The notes under the pieces: model-generated
Databases searched by the model: none
Seen by the model: the letters and a program-made list of their open reading frames with translations, nothing else
What the model was told of the DNA's origin: nothing
Program-made: the position numbers and the translations under genes
Shown here: piece after piece, positions 48,473 through 57,302 of the stretch
Layout: each line of letters starts with the position of its first letter
Position numbering within the stretch: position 1 is the first letter of the stretch
Source of the DNA: Proteus terrae
GTDB lineage: Bacteria > Pseudomonadota > Gammaproteobacteria > Enterobacterales > Enterobacteriaceae
Length of the DNA stretch: 64,000 nt
NCBI RefSeq assembly: GCF_003144325.1
Contig: NZ_PENS01000017.1
Location: forward strand, 24,692-88,691
Reading direction: 5' to 3'

Positions 48473-48778
48473 TTATTCATTTATAAATCGCATTAACTGC
48501 TGACGTAATTGCTTATTCTCTTGTTTTAGCTGTTCATTTTCATCTAATAAAGTCAGTGCGATAGCGATACCGTGCCAATCTAATGCGAGCTCTTTATGAA
48601 GTTTTAATGCTCGATGTGTCACCACGATAGCATTATCATCAAAAAACCACTCCTGAGTTTCAATTTCTAGCGGTTCAATTACACCAAGTGCTACAAATTC
48701 TTTGAGTTCATCATTTGATATTCCAGTATGATGACAAAACTCAGTAACAGTAAATACGGTTGTTGTTAAGTGACCCAT
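48473..48778 (-). CDS. cbpM: Chaperone modulator CbpM
   Basis: 101 residues, MerR-like fold ([24 protein letters not shown]) and a C-terminal coiled segment ([19 protein letters not shown]). It inhibits CbpA by binding its J-domain. The start overlaps the cbpA stop (TAATG), so the pair is co-translated, as in E. coli. Confidence 0.9.
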   Translation of the reverse strand: MGHLTTTVFTVTEFCHHTGISNDELKEFVALGVIEPLEIETQEWFFDDNAIVVTHRALKLHKELALDWHGIAIALTLLDENEQLKQENKQLRQQLMRFINE

Positions 48779-49722
48779 TATTTATTCTCCCAGTCTTTAC
48801 GTGGATTATAATCGGTCTGACTATCTGCAATTTGTTGCCATAATTCGCGTGTCTTTTCATCGGATTTAGGTGGCATAACAATTTTTAAAATTGCATATAA
48901 ATCACCGCTAACCTTTTTACTAACTAACCCTTTTCCTTTAATACGTAGCTTTTGTCCTGCTTGGCTTCCCGCAGGAATAGTTAACAAGATTTTTTCTTTT
49001 ATTGTAGGTATAGGAATTTTTGCACCTAATGCTGCTTCCCAAGGAGCAACAGGAACAACTATTTCTAAATCATGGCCTTTAATATCAAACAAAGGATGAG
49101 GTGCAATACGAATTGTTAACCATAAATCACCATTTTCGCCTCCATTCTCACCTACTGTACCCTGACCTTTTAAACGAATACGTTGCCCATCAATAACACC
49201 GGCTGGAATTTTAACATTCAAAGTTTTAGGGATCTCTTTTTCTAAAATTCCAAAAATATTATAAACTGGTAAGTGATAACTAATCGTACGCTTATGTTCT
49301 TCCTGCGATTCTTCTAGAAAAACGGCTAATTCTATCTCTAAATCATGTCCACGCTGTTTAGGTGCTTGTTGAGTTCGACGACCTTCAAATGGAGAGTGTT
49401 GACCAAAAAATGAAGCGTAAAAATCATCAAAATCTTCTTGGCTAAAGCTTTGGTGATTTTTTTTATTCGAATGTTGTTGTGTAAATTGCTTAAACTTAGG
49501 ATCGTTACGATGTGCCCAAAGCTCATCATATTCGGCTCTTCGTTGCTCATCGCCTAATATTTCCCACGCTTGAGCAATTTCTTTAAAACACTCTTCAGCA
49601 TTCGGCTCTTTACTTACATCAGGGTGATATTTTTTAGCTAAACGGCGATAAGCCGTTTTAATCGTTTTAGTATCATCGGTAGGTTTAACACCCATTATGG
49701 CGTAGTAATCCTTTAATTCCAT
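48778..49722 (-). CDS. cbpA: Curved DNA-binding protein / DnaJ-like co-chaperone CbpA
   Basis: 314 residues (E. coli 306). The J-domain at 1-70 contains HPD at 33-35 ([11 protein letters not shown]), then a G/F-like linker and two C-terminal peptide-binding domains ([37 protein letters not shown]). It works with DnaK and also binds DNA in stationary phase. Confidence 0.93.
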   Translation of the reverse strand: MELKDYYAIMGVKPTDDTKTIKTAYRRLAKKYHPDVSKEPNAEECFKEIAQAWEILGDEQRRAEYDELWAHRNDPKFKQFTQQHSNKKNHQSFSQEDFDDFYASFFGQHSPFEGRRTQQAPKQRGHDLEIELAVFLEESQEEHKRTISYHLPVYNIFGILEKEIPKTLNVKIPAGVIDGQRIRLKGQGTVGENGGENGDLWLTIRIAPHPLFDIKGHDLEIVVPVAPWEAALGAKIPIPTIKEKILLTIPAGSQAGQKLRIKGKGLVSKKVSGDLYAILKIVMPPKSDEKTRELWQQIADSQTDYNPRKDWENK

Positions 49723-49948
49723 AGTGATATCTCAATTATGTTAAATAATGAATTAAATATTAATCCCCTAGGGTTGATTAATTATAGAACAAAGAAATTA
49801 TGTTAGTGAGTAAACATCAAGAATAACACCTGAGAAATGCCTAAAAAACGACCTTTAAGTAAAAGATAATTTAAACTTTAAAAAATAATTTAATCAAATA
49901 AAACAAGATATTAATAAGCCTAGAACTATATTGTCACTTTTTTTCATA

Positions 49949-49971
49949 AAATTGCATTTGAAATACCTCAT
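49949..49971 (+). promoter_or_regulatory. NsrR-like binding site before yeaR
   Basis: AAATTGCATTT-G-AAATACCTCAT matches about 17 of 22 positions of the 11-1-11 NsrR consensus (AAGATGCATTT-N-AAATGCATCTT). It is about 117 bases before yeaR; E. coli yeaR-yoaG is repressed by the nitric oxide sensor NsrR. Confidence 0.6.
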
Positions 49972-50087
49972 TAGAAGAGGTAGATTTTATTCAATAGCAC
50001 AATAGCTTATTACATTATCAGCAATAATTTTTCTTCTTAACTAAGATAAAAATAGAAAAATTAATCTCTTCATTTTAGGGAGGCAAA

Positions 50088-50420
50088 ATGGAACGAATTA
50101 TTATTCCCACTCACTATATCCATGTACGCTCAACACCACTTTGGACCAAAGACACAGCCCCAAAATCAATTTGGGAAAGGCATTTAGATAAAGGTACTCG
50201 CCAAGGGGTTTATCCTAAGCTGTCTGTTATGCAAGGAATGATTATTTATTACGCATATGCAGATGAAATTAGCCCAGAACCAACAGAAAAATTAGTGATT
50301 AATGCTGGTGAATTTGGTGTATTCCCGCCAGAAACATGGCACAAAATAGAAGCAAAAACTGAAGATACTGTTTTTAATGTCGATTTTTATGTCGATCCTA
50401 AAATACTTGCTGAAGGTTAA
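50088..50420 (+). CDS. yeaR: YeaR (DUF1971) nitrate/nitric oxide-responsive protein
   Basis: 110 residues, a cupin-like DUF1971 domain close to E. coli YeaR (119): YIHVRSTPLWTKDTAPKSIW, ERHLDKGTRQGVYPKLSVMQ and FGVFPPETWHKIEA. Its function is unknown beyond nitrate, nitrite and NO induction. Strong agggagg precedes the ATG. yoaG follows 7 bases on. Confidence 0.9.
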   Translation: MERIIIPTHYIHVRSTPLWTKDTAPKSIWERHLDKGTRQGVYPKLSVMQGMIIYYAYADEISPEPTEKLVINAGEFGVFPPETWHKIEAKTEDTVFNVDFYVDPKILAEG

Positions 50421-50427
50421 TAATAAT

Positions 50428-50766
50428 ATGGAAAATGAAAATAAAGGCTATTTATTAGAATTAATTAATGCCAATGGCCAAGAAAAATCTCAAAAAATAT
50501 TTCTAAATCCTAAAATTTTATATATTCCAGAAGTTGCTACTAAAGAAGTTTTACTTTTGGTTAATGAGTTAAAAAATAAGGTAAATATTGACTCGCAAGA
50601 ACTTACCTTAGTATTAACAAACAAAAATAACGGTGTTTCTGTTGATAAAAATAGCTTTTTAGCTGATTTATTAGATGCTGATATGTCCAGTTTAATAGTG
50701 AAAGATCTTATCAATATTGTACGTGGTTATGATATGGATGAAGAAACCAATGTTTGTGGCTGGTGA
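50428..50766 (+). CDS. yoaG: YoaG-like protein with N-terminal extension
   Basis: 112 residues. The C-terminal part matches E. coli YoaG (60 residues): NNGVSVDKNSFLADLLDADM and IVRGYDMDEETNVCGW, the signature being the end DVCGW/NVCGW. The N-terminal half (LLELINANGQEKSQKIFLNP, LYIPEVATKEVLLLVNELKN) looks like a second, diverged copy of the same strand-helix unit, since LYIPEVATKEV recalls LLVPEVAAEV of YoaG. So it may be a tandem duplication. Same transcript as yeaR. Confidence 0.8.
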   Translation: MENENKGYLLELINANGQEKSQKIFLNPKILYIPEVATKEVLLLVNELKNKVNIDSQELTLVLTNKNNGVSVDKNSFLADLLDADMSSLIVKDLINIVRGYDMDEETNVCGW

Positions 50767-50788
50767 TCTGGCGTAGTGAAAGGAATAT

Positions 50789-50824
50789 ATCACCTTCGCT
50801 ATATCTATTGATGATGAAGGTGAT
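50789..50824. terminator. Hairpin between yoaG and a convergent gene
   Basis: Arms ATCACCTTC / GAAGGTGAT with an 18-base loop; no T run, so only a possible terminator. Confidence 0.4.
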
Positions 50825-50834
50825 TGATTAATAC

Positions 50835-51707
50835 CTAGAGAGAAAACTGAAGATCATTTTTTAATAGCCTATCTATCATCCAATACCCCGCTTTTCCTGG
50901 TGGCTTGCTTCTTGACCATACTAAATCAATGTCTATTTTCTTGGGAAATTGGTCATAATCTAGACTGACTAACAAATCATGTCCAAATTGCTCAACTAAC
51001 CATGTGGGTAATATTGCCCATCCCATTTCTTGCTCTGCCATTTCAAGTAATAATAAATAGTTAGGTGCTAGCCAGTTTTTCTCACTATTAATAGCAAATT
51101 GGGCACTACTGCTTAGCCTTAATTGACGATGCATTGTTAAATGTTGATAGTTGATTTTCTTTTCTCTTACAAGTGGGTGCGTTTTATGTGCATATAGTCC
51201 TAACTTACCACTTATAGGCAAACGAGCGAAAGCAATATCAGCAGGGTATTCTGCTCGTGATTCCATCATACCAATATGCGCCTGATTATTTTGCAGCATA
51301 TTAATCACATCATCATTCTCAGCAACAAGAAACTCAAATTCAAGATGGGGGAATTCTTTATCTAGAATTTTCAAAAGTTGCTCTGAATAAGGTGGTTGAT
51401 ACATATCAGAGAATACACAACTTAAACGAGGCTCCATTTCAGGCGATAATTCTATTCTTAATGCCTGTAATCGTTCATCAGCCGATAATATATCTTCAAC
51501 CAAGCTCAACACTTTTTGTCCTGCAAAAGTCAGTGTTGACTCCCGCCCTTTACGCTCAAATAATTCAAACCCCATATCATCTTCGAATCCGGCGATTGTA
51601 CTACTGACCGTAGATTGGCTTTTATTTAATTTTCGTGCTGCTGCAGAAAATGATTTTAATGAAGCAGCTTCAACAAATGTACGCAAAGTTTCTATAGAAT
51701 AGTTCAT
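50835..51707 (-). CDS. LysR-family regulator next to a PACE efflux gene
   Basis: 290 residues: HTH in MNYSIETLRTFVEAASLKSF then SAAARKLNKSQSTVSSTIAG, and an effector domain (LSCVFSDMYQPPYSEQLLKI, GWAILPTWLVEQFG). The ATG at 51,707 gives the standard LysR N-terminus. It is divergent from the PACE transporter gene with a 20-bp palindrome between them, the layout of AceR-AceI type pairs, so it probably activates the pump. Confidence 0.85.
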   Translation of the reverse strand: MNYSIETLRTFVEAASLKSFSAAARKLNKSQSTVSSTIAGFEDDMGFELFERKGRESTLTFAGQKVLSLVEDILSADERLQALRIELSPEMEPRLSCVFSDMYQPPYSEQLLKILDKEFPHLEFEFLVAENDDVINMLQNNQAHIGMMESRAEYPADIAFARLPISGKLGLYAHKTHPLVREKKINYQHLTMHRQLRLSSSAQFAINSEKNWLAPNYLLLLEMAEQEMGWAILPTWLVEQFGHDLLVSLDYDQFPKKIDIDLVWSRSKPPGKAGYWMIDRLLKNDLQFSL

Positions 51708-51735
51708 TATGGTATCGGTTTTTTCGATGGCTCCT

Positions 51736-51755
51736 ATTTTGTATATATACAAAAT
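51736..51755. promoter_or_regulatory. Perfect 20-bp palindrome between the LysR and PACE genes
   Basis: ATTTTGTATATATACAAAAT lies in the 100-base divergent promoter region and is the best candidate operator for the LysR regulator. Confidence 0.55.
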
Positions 51756-51807
51756 ATCATCAATAATTGCACTCGTTTTTTGTTAAATAATTAATTTGAG
51801 GTGGGAT

Positions 51808-52260
51808 ATGAGCCAATATCAAAAAACATTTACTGAGCGCGTTTTTCACGCTGTTTCATTTGAAGTAATAGCCATCGCAATAACAGCGCCACTTAGTGCA
51901 TGGGTTTTGGGTCGCTCAGTTTTTCAAATGGGAACTGTTGCTATTGTTTTATCAACATTAGCTATGCTATTGAATTTATTTTATAACATGATTTTTGACC
52001 GCTATTGGCCTTTAATCAAAGGATCAAGACCAACAAAAATACGAGTCATTCATGCTATTGGTTTTGAATTAAGCTTTGTGGTTATTGGTTTACCAATATT
52101 GGCATTTCTATTAAATATGTCGTTATGGAGTGCATTCTTATTAGAAATTGTTTTTTTTGTCTTTTTCCTTTTTTATACTTATGCATTTAATCTTAGCTAC
52201 GATAAATTACGCGAAAGTTGGTTTAATCGTAAAGAAAAACGGGTAATTGCACGTCAATAA
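51808..52260 (+). CDS. PACE-family efflux transporter (AceI-like)
   Basis: 150 residues with four helices arranged as two bacterial transmembrane pair domains. The PACE motifs are RVFHAVSFEVIAIAITAPLS, NLFYNMIFDRYWP and, in the second half, RVIHAIGFELSFVVIGLPIL. Family members export biocides such as chlorhexidine and may transport short diamines. The ATG at 51,808 has gaggtggg upstream. Terminator follows. Confidence 0.9.
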   Translation: MSQYQKTFTERVFHAVSFEVIAIAITAPLSAWVLGRSVFQMGTVAIVLSTLAMLLNLFYNMIFDRYWPLIKGSRPTKIRVIHAIGFELSFVVIGLPILAFLLNMSLWSAFLLEIVFFVFFLFYTYAFNLSYDKLRESWFNRKEKRVIARQ

Positions 52261-52266
52261 TTACAC

Positions 52267-52300
52267 AAAACACCTTTTGAACTATCATTAGGTGTTTTAT
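52267..52300 (+). terminator. Terminator after the PACE gene
   Basis: Arms AAAACACCT / AGGTGTTTT with a 14-base loop, then A; 6 bases after the stop. Confidence 0.7.
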
Positions 52301-52425
52301 CACTAATCAAAAGTAGGCACTCATTATTTTATATCATTAAGTTATAATATTAATATACTATTCTAATTATCTTCATACAGAGCAATTATTATGATTGTCG
52401 CTGTATCTAACTGGATTATGATTCA

Positions 52426-52953
52426 ATGATGATATTAAATGATGAAATAATTAAAAATATAAAAAATGATATTGTCTCTTTTGCAATAACAGAAACAGAG
52501 AAATTTTTAACAGAAAAAAGTGGCGAAGTCTTTTACGCCTTTGCGTTCGATTTAAATGCCGCATATGGAGAAGTAAATCTTTGCTTTAACACTGAAGAAT
52601 ATTTTCAAAAAACATTAAAATACTATCAAAATCAATCTGATAATCATGTTTATCATTCAAATGAAGAGATAAAAAGCTTAAAATACAATACAGGTGATTG
52701 GGAATACCAATGCTTTAGTACTATTTATCCTATCGATGAAACATACTTAGAACAACTTTATCATACGTCTTATGAAGACGGCTCTTACTCTCACGTTTTA
52801 ACAAAAATTATTCACATATTTTCAGAATCTCTAACCCTGTTTAAGCAAACAGAGACTTACAAAAAAATCCCAAAAACTGAGGATTTTATTGCTTTTACAA
52901 TTGATCATGATGAAGATGTTGAAGATGCTTTAATGCGTATTGGAAAATATTAA
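52426..52953 (+). CDS. DUF4303 protein
   Basis: 175 residues: FYAFAFDLNAAYGEVNLCFN and YNTGDWEYQCFSTIYPID fit the DUF4303 pattern. Acidic, no signal peptide or membrane segment. Such genes are often found alone or among toxin-immunity genes; the role is unknown. The start could also be the next ATG (52,429). Confidence 0.65.
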   Translation: MMILNDEIIKNIKNDIVSFAITETEKFLTEKSGEVFYAFAFDLNAAYGEVNLCFNTEEYFQKTLKYYQNQSDNHVYHSNEEIKSLKYNTGDWEYQCFSTIYPIDETYLEQLYHTSYEDGSYSHVLTKIIHIFSESLTLFKQTETYKKIPKTEDFIAFTIDHDEDVEDALMRIGKY

Positions 52954-53047
52954 TAAAACTGTGTAGAACGATAAATATCGTAGATGTTCAAAAATAAAGC
53001 GATAACCGAACGGTTATTTATTATTGACACAAGAAGAGTATCAATAA

Positions 53048-53242
53048 ATGATCTTTTTTATTAGTTCTATACTTTTTGCAATTTTTTTGACCACTATATT
53101 AGCCTATTGGTGTTTCTCTGCACTTTTTCCTAAAGCGCCACCCACAACACTTTCTTGCCTTTTAGCAAGAACGATTCTGGGTGTATTGCTCATTATTATA
53201 GTGATCAGCCTTATTTTAACTTTATTAAGTCAGATACTCTGA
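53048..53242 (+). CDS. Small two-helix membrane protein
   Basis: 64 residues with hydrophobic segments at about 3-26 and 43-63 separated by a short loop (FPKAPPTTLSCLLART). A purine-rich aagaagag lies before the ATG and TTGACA-like sequence at about 53,024. No family recognised; plausible but short. Confidence 0.5.
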   Translation: MIFFISSILFAIFLTTILAYWCFSALFPKAPPTTLSCLLARTILGVLLIIIVISLILTLLSQIL

Positions 53243-53269
53243 TTAGCCGAAGTGTAAATGAATATAGAA

Positions 53270-53289
53270 AGCCCTTAAAAACAAGGGCT
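53270..53289. terminator. Hairpin between small membrane gene and binding-protein gene
   Basis: Arms AGCCCTT / AAGGGCT with a 6-base loop between convergent genes; T runs are short. Confidence 0.5.
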
Positions 53290-53302
53290 ATAATTAAAAT
53301 TT

Positions 53303-54430
53303 TTATTTATCTGCTTTTGCTGCCCAAAGAAATTGAGCATTAGGTAATGTGGTATATTTTTCTATTATCTCTTTATAGGTATTTTCTGGCTTTAATTCTG
53401 CAAATTGTTCAGGGTAAATGAAAGTTGCTAAATATTCTAAACCAACGATGTTATATGGATGATTATAGAAATTATGATATATACCATATAATCGCTCATT
53501 TTCAACTGCTGCGATCTGATTAAATCCAATTCTGCTCTTCAATCGTTTGAAACCTTCCTGAGTCTCTTTGTCAGATACCCCATAGCCAAATGGTGCAGCA
53601 ATATTATTCTTATTGATCCAGCGAGATCCCGTTACAATATATACATCAGGTTTAGTGCTAATAACCTGCTCTAAAGAAATAACACCCGAAGCGCCTGGTA
53701 AGAAATGACTGCCTATATTGTCACCACCAACAGCTTGGATCAATCCCCCCCAACCCGCATTATTATGTGTAAAGCAGCACCCATCACCGTTAGCTCCAGC
53801 CTTTGCTTCTACAAATACACTTGGTTTATTTTTAATTTCTTGAGTTTTATTTTTAATACTATCTAGGTGTTGTTGATAAAAATCTGTATATTCTTTAGCT
53901 TCACTCTCTTTATTTAAAATAATACCAAGAAGCTCAACACTTTCTTTCGTGTTTTTGACTGGCTCTAAAAAAGTATCAACATAAATAATAGGAATATTAG
54001 CCTCTCTTAAAATGCTGACAACGCCCGATCCTTCTAATGCGGGTTTGGCTCTTAGTTGAGCGATCAGAACATCAGGTCGTTGTGCAATAACTCGCTCTGC
54101 ATTAACTTCACCTTTGTCATTAAATCCCATATCAGGGATCGCATTTATATTAGATTTCCATTTCTGTTCTAATAAAGAAACTGTCTGTGGATCCGATTTT
54201 TTCAGATTATTATTCCATGCTACAACTCTTTCAAACGGGTTATTTCTATCAAGCAAAGCCAGCGTTAAAATATCTCTACCATCTTGTAATACAATGCGTT
54301 TAGGTTCATGTTTTAACGTTATTTTTTGCCCATCTGTATCGGTAATTGTAACTGGATATGTTGTAGCCGATGCGGTAAAAGGAAGTAATGCAGAAAGGAA
54401 TATTGCTAACAGGTGATATTTATTTTTCAT
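53303..54430 (-). CDS. Orphan iron-siderophore ABC substrate-binding protein
   Basis: 375 residues: signal peptide (ending ASA near residue 23) and a periplasmic-binding fold of the FecB/FhuD class: YPVTITDTDGQKITLKHEPK, RIVLQDGRDILTLALLDRNN, VIAQRPDVLIAQLRA and ISLEQVISTKPDVYIVTGSR. The start is set at 54,430 because ggag is 8 bases before it and the Fur box would lie inside any longer form. No permease or ATPase gene adjoins it; the iron transport operon at 5,680-7,550 lacks exactly this component. Confidence 0.88.
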   Translation of the reverse strand: MKNKYHLLAIFLSALLPFTASATTYPVTITDTDGQKITLKHEPKRIVLQDGRDILTLALLDRNNPFERVVAWNNNLKKSDPQTVSLLEQKWKSNINAIPDMGFNDKGEVNAERVIAQRPDVLIAQLRAKPALEGSGVVSILREANIPIIYVDTFLEPVKNTKESVELLGIILNKESEAKEYTDFYQQHLDSIKNKTQEIKNKPSVFVEAKAGANGDGCCFTHNNAGWGGLIQAVGGDNIGSHFLPGASGVISLEQVISTKPDVYIVTGSRWINKNNIAAPFGYGVSDKETQEGFKRLKSRIGFNQIAAVENERLYGIYHNFYNHPYNIVGLEYLATFIYPEQFAELKPENTYKEIIEKYTTLPNAQFLWAAKADK

Positions 54431-54458
54431 AGTATACTCTCCATAATAGAGAGTTAAT

Positions 54459-54477
54459 GCTAACAATTATCATTAGC
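54459..54477 (-). promoter_or_regulatory. Strong Fur box before the orphan binding-protein gene
   Basis: Minus strand GCTAATGATAATTGTTAGC agrees with the 19-base Fur consensus (GATAATGATAATCATTATC) at 15 positions and is part of a TGCTAA ... TTAGCA palindrome. It ends 29 bases before the start codon. Confidence 0.82.
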
Positions 54478-54585
54478 ATCATCAATAAAAATTATCTTTA
54501 TCTGACTACAAATAAATTCGTTTTAATAGAACGGCATCCAACAATAAATATTCGGGTCTGATATGGTTTCGCTAACTACTTTGAC

Positions 54586-54622
54586 GTTAAATGGACGATT
54601 TTAACTAACCCGTCCATTTAAC
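54586..54622. promoter_or_regulatory. 12-bp perfect inverted repeat before the nucleoside operon
   Basis: Arms GTTAAATGGACG (54,586-54,597) and CGTCCATTTAAC (54,611-54,622) with a 13-base spacer. A likely operator, most plausibly for the HTH-kinase fusion encoded 165 bases downstream. Confidence 0.65.
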
Positions 54623-54670
54623 ATAAGCAAACTGCGTTATCAAAACATTTTCCTTAAAATTTATCTAAAC

Positions 54671-54686
54671 GGACAGATAATTGTCC
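54671..54686. promoter_or_regulatory. Second inverted repeat with the same half-site
   Basis: GGACA-GATAAT-TGTCC; the GGAC/GTCC half-sites repeat those of the larger inverted repeat 50 bases away, suggesting two operators for one repressor. Confidence 0.5.
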
Positions 54687-54786
54687 AATTACGAGCAAAA
54701 AACGTGACTACTCAAGCAGAATAAACTTGATTAACCTCTATCATCCTAACAAATGGTAAAACATTTTTTAACAAACGAGGGGTGAT

Positions 54787-55986
54787 ATGAAAAAAAAGAG
54801 TAGTATTGCATTTATCAGAAAAAAATTAGTGAAAGATAATTCTATCTACGTAAAAGAACTCAGTGCTCTACTTCATGTATCGGAAAGAACCGTAAGAAGA
54901 TACATAGATGAATTAGAGTTATTAGGTATAGCAACTAAATTTCATGGTGGAGTGAGATTACAAAAAATTGAATTAGAACCAATAATAAATAGAACTATTG
55001 ATGAAACCAGAGTACTTCAAATTGATTGCGAAGAACAAGGTAGAGATAAAAAAACTGCAGATAAATGCTCATTATATATTTTAGGATCTTTCAATTTAGA
55101 TGTTGTCACAGAAGTTGAAAGATTTCCTTTTGTTGGAGAGACAATCAAAGCAATTTCGACAAATTTTTTCCCTGGAGGGAAAGGTGCAAATCAAGCGGTT
55201 GCAGCTGCTGAATTAAATGATCATGTACATTTTTTTGTTAAAGTAGGCGACGATTCATTTGGTGCTACCGCAGAAAAATATTTCGGCACTACAAAAATAA
55301 GTTCATATACATTAATTAAGGATGCCAATGCAAAAACAGGGAATGCATTAGTTATGGTTGAGAACGCTACTGGTAACAATAGTATTGTTATTGATCTAGG
55401 GGCTAATGCAAAAATCACTAAAGCTGAAATTCTTTCAGATATTAATAATCTACAATCGGCAAGTGTTTTTCTTACTCAATTAGAAAATAATATAGAAGCG
55501 ACCAAGTTTGCGATTGAAATAGCAAAAAAATCGGGATGTTATGTCATTCTTAACCCAGCGCCCTATTCAGATCAAATTGTCTCACATTTGCCATCTATTG
55601 ATTTATTAATACCGAATGGAACAGAAGCAGAATTAATATCAAACATTAAAATTGATAGCGTTATTTCAGCACAGGAAGCCATAAAAGCAATACACAATTT
55701 AGGTGTTAAAGAAATAGTAATGACACTTGGTGACAGTGGTGCTCTTTATTTCAATGGTAGCACGATGAAATATTACAAAGCGATGAATGCATCTGTCGTT
55801 GATACAAGTGGTGCTGGTGATGCATTTACAGGTGCTTTAGCCGCAAAATTAATAGAAGGTAAAAATATGGATGAAGCAATTAAGTTTTCTATTGCTTATG
55901 CATCATTGGCCGTTGAAAAAAAAGGGGCATCATCAATGCCATCTAGAACAAGTGTTGATGCCAGATTAAAAAAAGAGCGTATGTAA
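54787..55986 (+). CDS. DeoR-type HTH / ribokinase-family fusion (YeiI-like)
   Basis: 399 residues. N-terminal HTH (about 5-60: YVKELSALLHVSERTVRRYI, ELLGIATKFHGGVRL) of the DeoR kind, a linker, then a PfkB/ribokinase domain (about 93-395) with GSFNLDVVTEVERFPFVGET, FFPGGKGANQAVAAAELN and the catalytic DTSGAGDAFTGAL. It may phosphorylate ribose released from nucleosides and at the same time sense the sugar to control its own operon. E. coli YeiI, in the yeiI-nupX-rihB operon, is the nearest known parallel. gagggg before the ATG. Confidence 0.88.
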   Translation: MKKKSSIAFIRKKLVKDNSIYVKELSALLHVSERTVRRYIDELELLGIATKFHGGVRLQKIELEPIINRTIDETRVLQIDCEEQGRDKKTADKCSLYILGSFNLDVVTEVERFPFVGETIKAISTNFFPGGKGANQAVAAAELNDHVHFFVKVGDDSFGATAEKYFGTTKISSYTLIKDANAKTGNALVMVENATGNNSIVIDLGANAKITKAEILSDINNLQSASVFLTQLENNIEATKFAIEIAKKSGCYVILNPAPYSDQIVSHLPSIDLLIPNGTEAELISNIKIDSVISAQEAIKAIHNLGVKEIVMTLGDSGALYFNGSTMKYYKAMNASVVDTSGAGDAFTGALAAKLIEGKNMDEAIKFSIAYASLAVEKKGASSMPSRTSVDARLKKERM

Positions 55987-56039
55987 GGGAAGTGCACAAA
56001 TAACCCACCCCGTTAATAAATTATATAATCGAGGTCGTT

Positions 56040-57227
56040 ATGAAATATTTAATTTTCATTATTAGCCTTCTCTTAATTTTTATAGTCGCATCTTCTATTA
56101 GTTTTAATGCTAATAAAATAAAAATAAAATTTATTCCTATTATTATTCTTTTATTAATAGAGGCCTCCGTTGCTTTTATACTTCTACACACATCTATTGG
56201 GATCTCAATTCTTAATACGACGAATATAGGTATAGAATATTTAGTACATCATGCAAATAAAGGAATTGATTTTGTATTTGGAGATATAAGCACAAAAACA
56301 CCTATTGTGTTCGTTATTGTTGCTCTAATGCCTTTAGTATTTATTTGTTCAATTATTGGGATATTAAAATATTTTGGTATTCTACGTTTGATTATTCTTA
56401 CTATCGGATACCTTATTAATAAAATAGCCAAAGTAGGTAAACTTGAATCGTTTTCAGCAGTTAGTGCTGTCATTGTAGGTATGATGGCCGTATATGTTTC
56501 GATTAAAGAATACATACCCAATTTAACAAAACCACAAATGTATACAATAGCTGCATGCTCGTTGTCTACTGTCGATATCGCAATATTGGGTGCTTATACT
56601 CAAATGTTATCACCTCAGTTTGTCTTTATTGGTGTTTGCCTAAACTTTTTTAGTACTTTCGTTATTGTTTCCATTATTAACCCTAATGATCCTATTGAGA
56701 TATCGAACCATTTTTCTGGTCCTAAAAATGAACATCATAGTTTTTTTGAAGTACTAACAGAGCATATGCTCGATGGTTTTAAATTAATTCTAGCGATAGT
56801 TCCAATGCTTCTTGGCTTTATTGCTCTAATTAGCATGTTGAATGATATTTTTTTACGCCTCATAGGAATAAGTTTCCAAGGCCTTCTTGGTTATATTTTC
56901 TCTCCTATTGCATTTGTGCTTGGTGTCCTTTGGCAGGACAGTATTGAGTTCGGGCAAATTATTGCCACAAAAATTTTAACGAATGAATTTGTTGCAATGG
57001 TTGACTATATCAAATTGGGTGATCTGAGCCCAAGAACAGAAGCCATTATCTCTGTATTCCTAATTTCGTTCGCAAATTTTGGTTCAGTCGGAATGATTAT
57101 TGCTTGTGTCGCCAGTATCAGTAAAGAACATGGAAAAATGATAGCGGCGAATAGTTTTAGACTGATTGTGGGTTCAACGTTAGTGAGTTGCTTATCTGCA
57201 ACTATGGTTGGTATTTTTATTAGCTGA
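56040..57227 (+). CDS. Concentrative nucleoside transporter (NupC/NupX family)
   Basis: 395-residue membrane permease, about ten helices. CNT signatures: VIVALMPLVFICSIIGILKY, SFSAVSAVIVGMMAVYVSIK, and in the second half GVLWQDSIEFGQIIATKILT, NEFVAMVDYIKLG and ANFGSVGMIIACVASISKEH. It imports nucleosides with H+ or Na+. It is 53 bases after the kinase gene and 75 before the hydrolase gene, in one operon. Confidence 0.9.
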   Translation: MKYLIFIISLLLIFIVASSISFNANKIKIKFIPIIILLLIEASVAFILLHTSIGISILNTTNIGIEYLVHHANKGIDFVFGDISTKTPIVFVIVALMPLVFICSIIGILKYFGILRLIILTIGYLINKIAKVGKLESFSAVSAVIVGMMAVYVSIKEYIPNLTKPQMYTIAACSLSTVDIAILGAYTQMLSPQFVFIGVCLNFFSTFVIVSIINPNDPIEISNHFSGPKNEHHSFFEVLTEHMLDGFKLILAIVPMLLGFIALISMLNDIFLRLIGISFQGLLGYIFSPIAFVLGVLWQDSIEFGQIIATKILTNEFVAMVDYIKLGDLSPRTEAIISVFLISFANFGSVGMIIACVASISKEHGKMIAANSFRLIVGSTLVSCLSATMVGIFIS

Positions 57228-57302
57228 TATTTATTTCATGAGTCATGTTTTTAATTCTAGTTGTTATTCAATGTGTTATGTAAGTTATCAAAGGAGAAGT
57301 AT

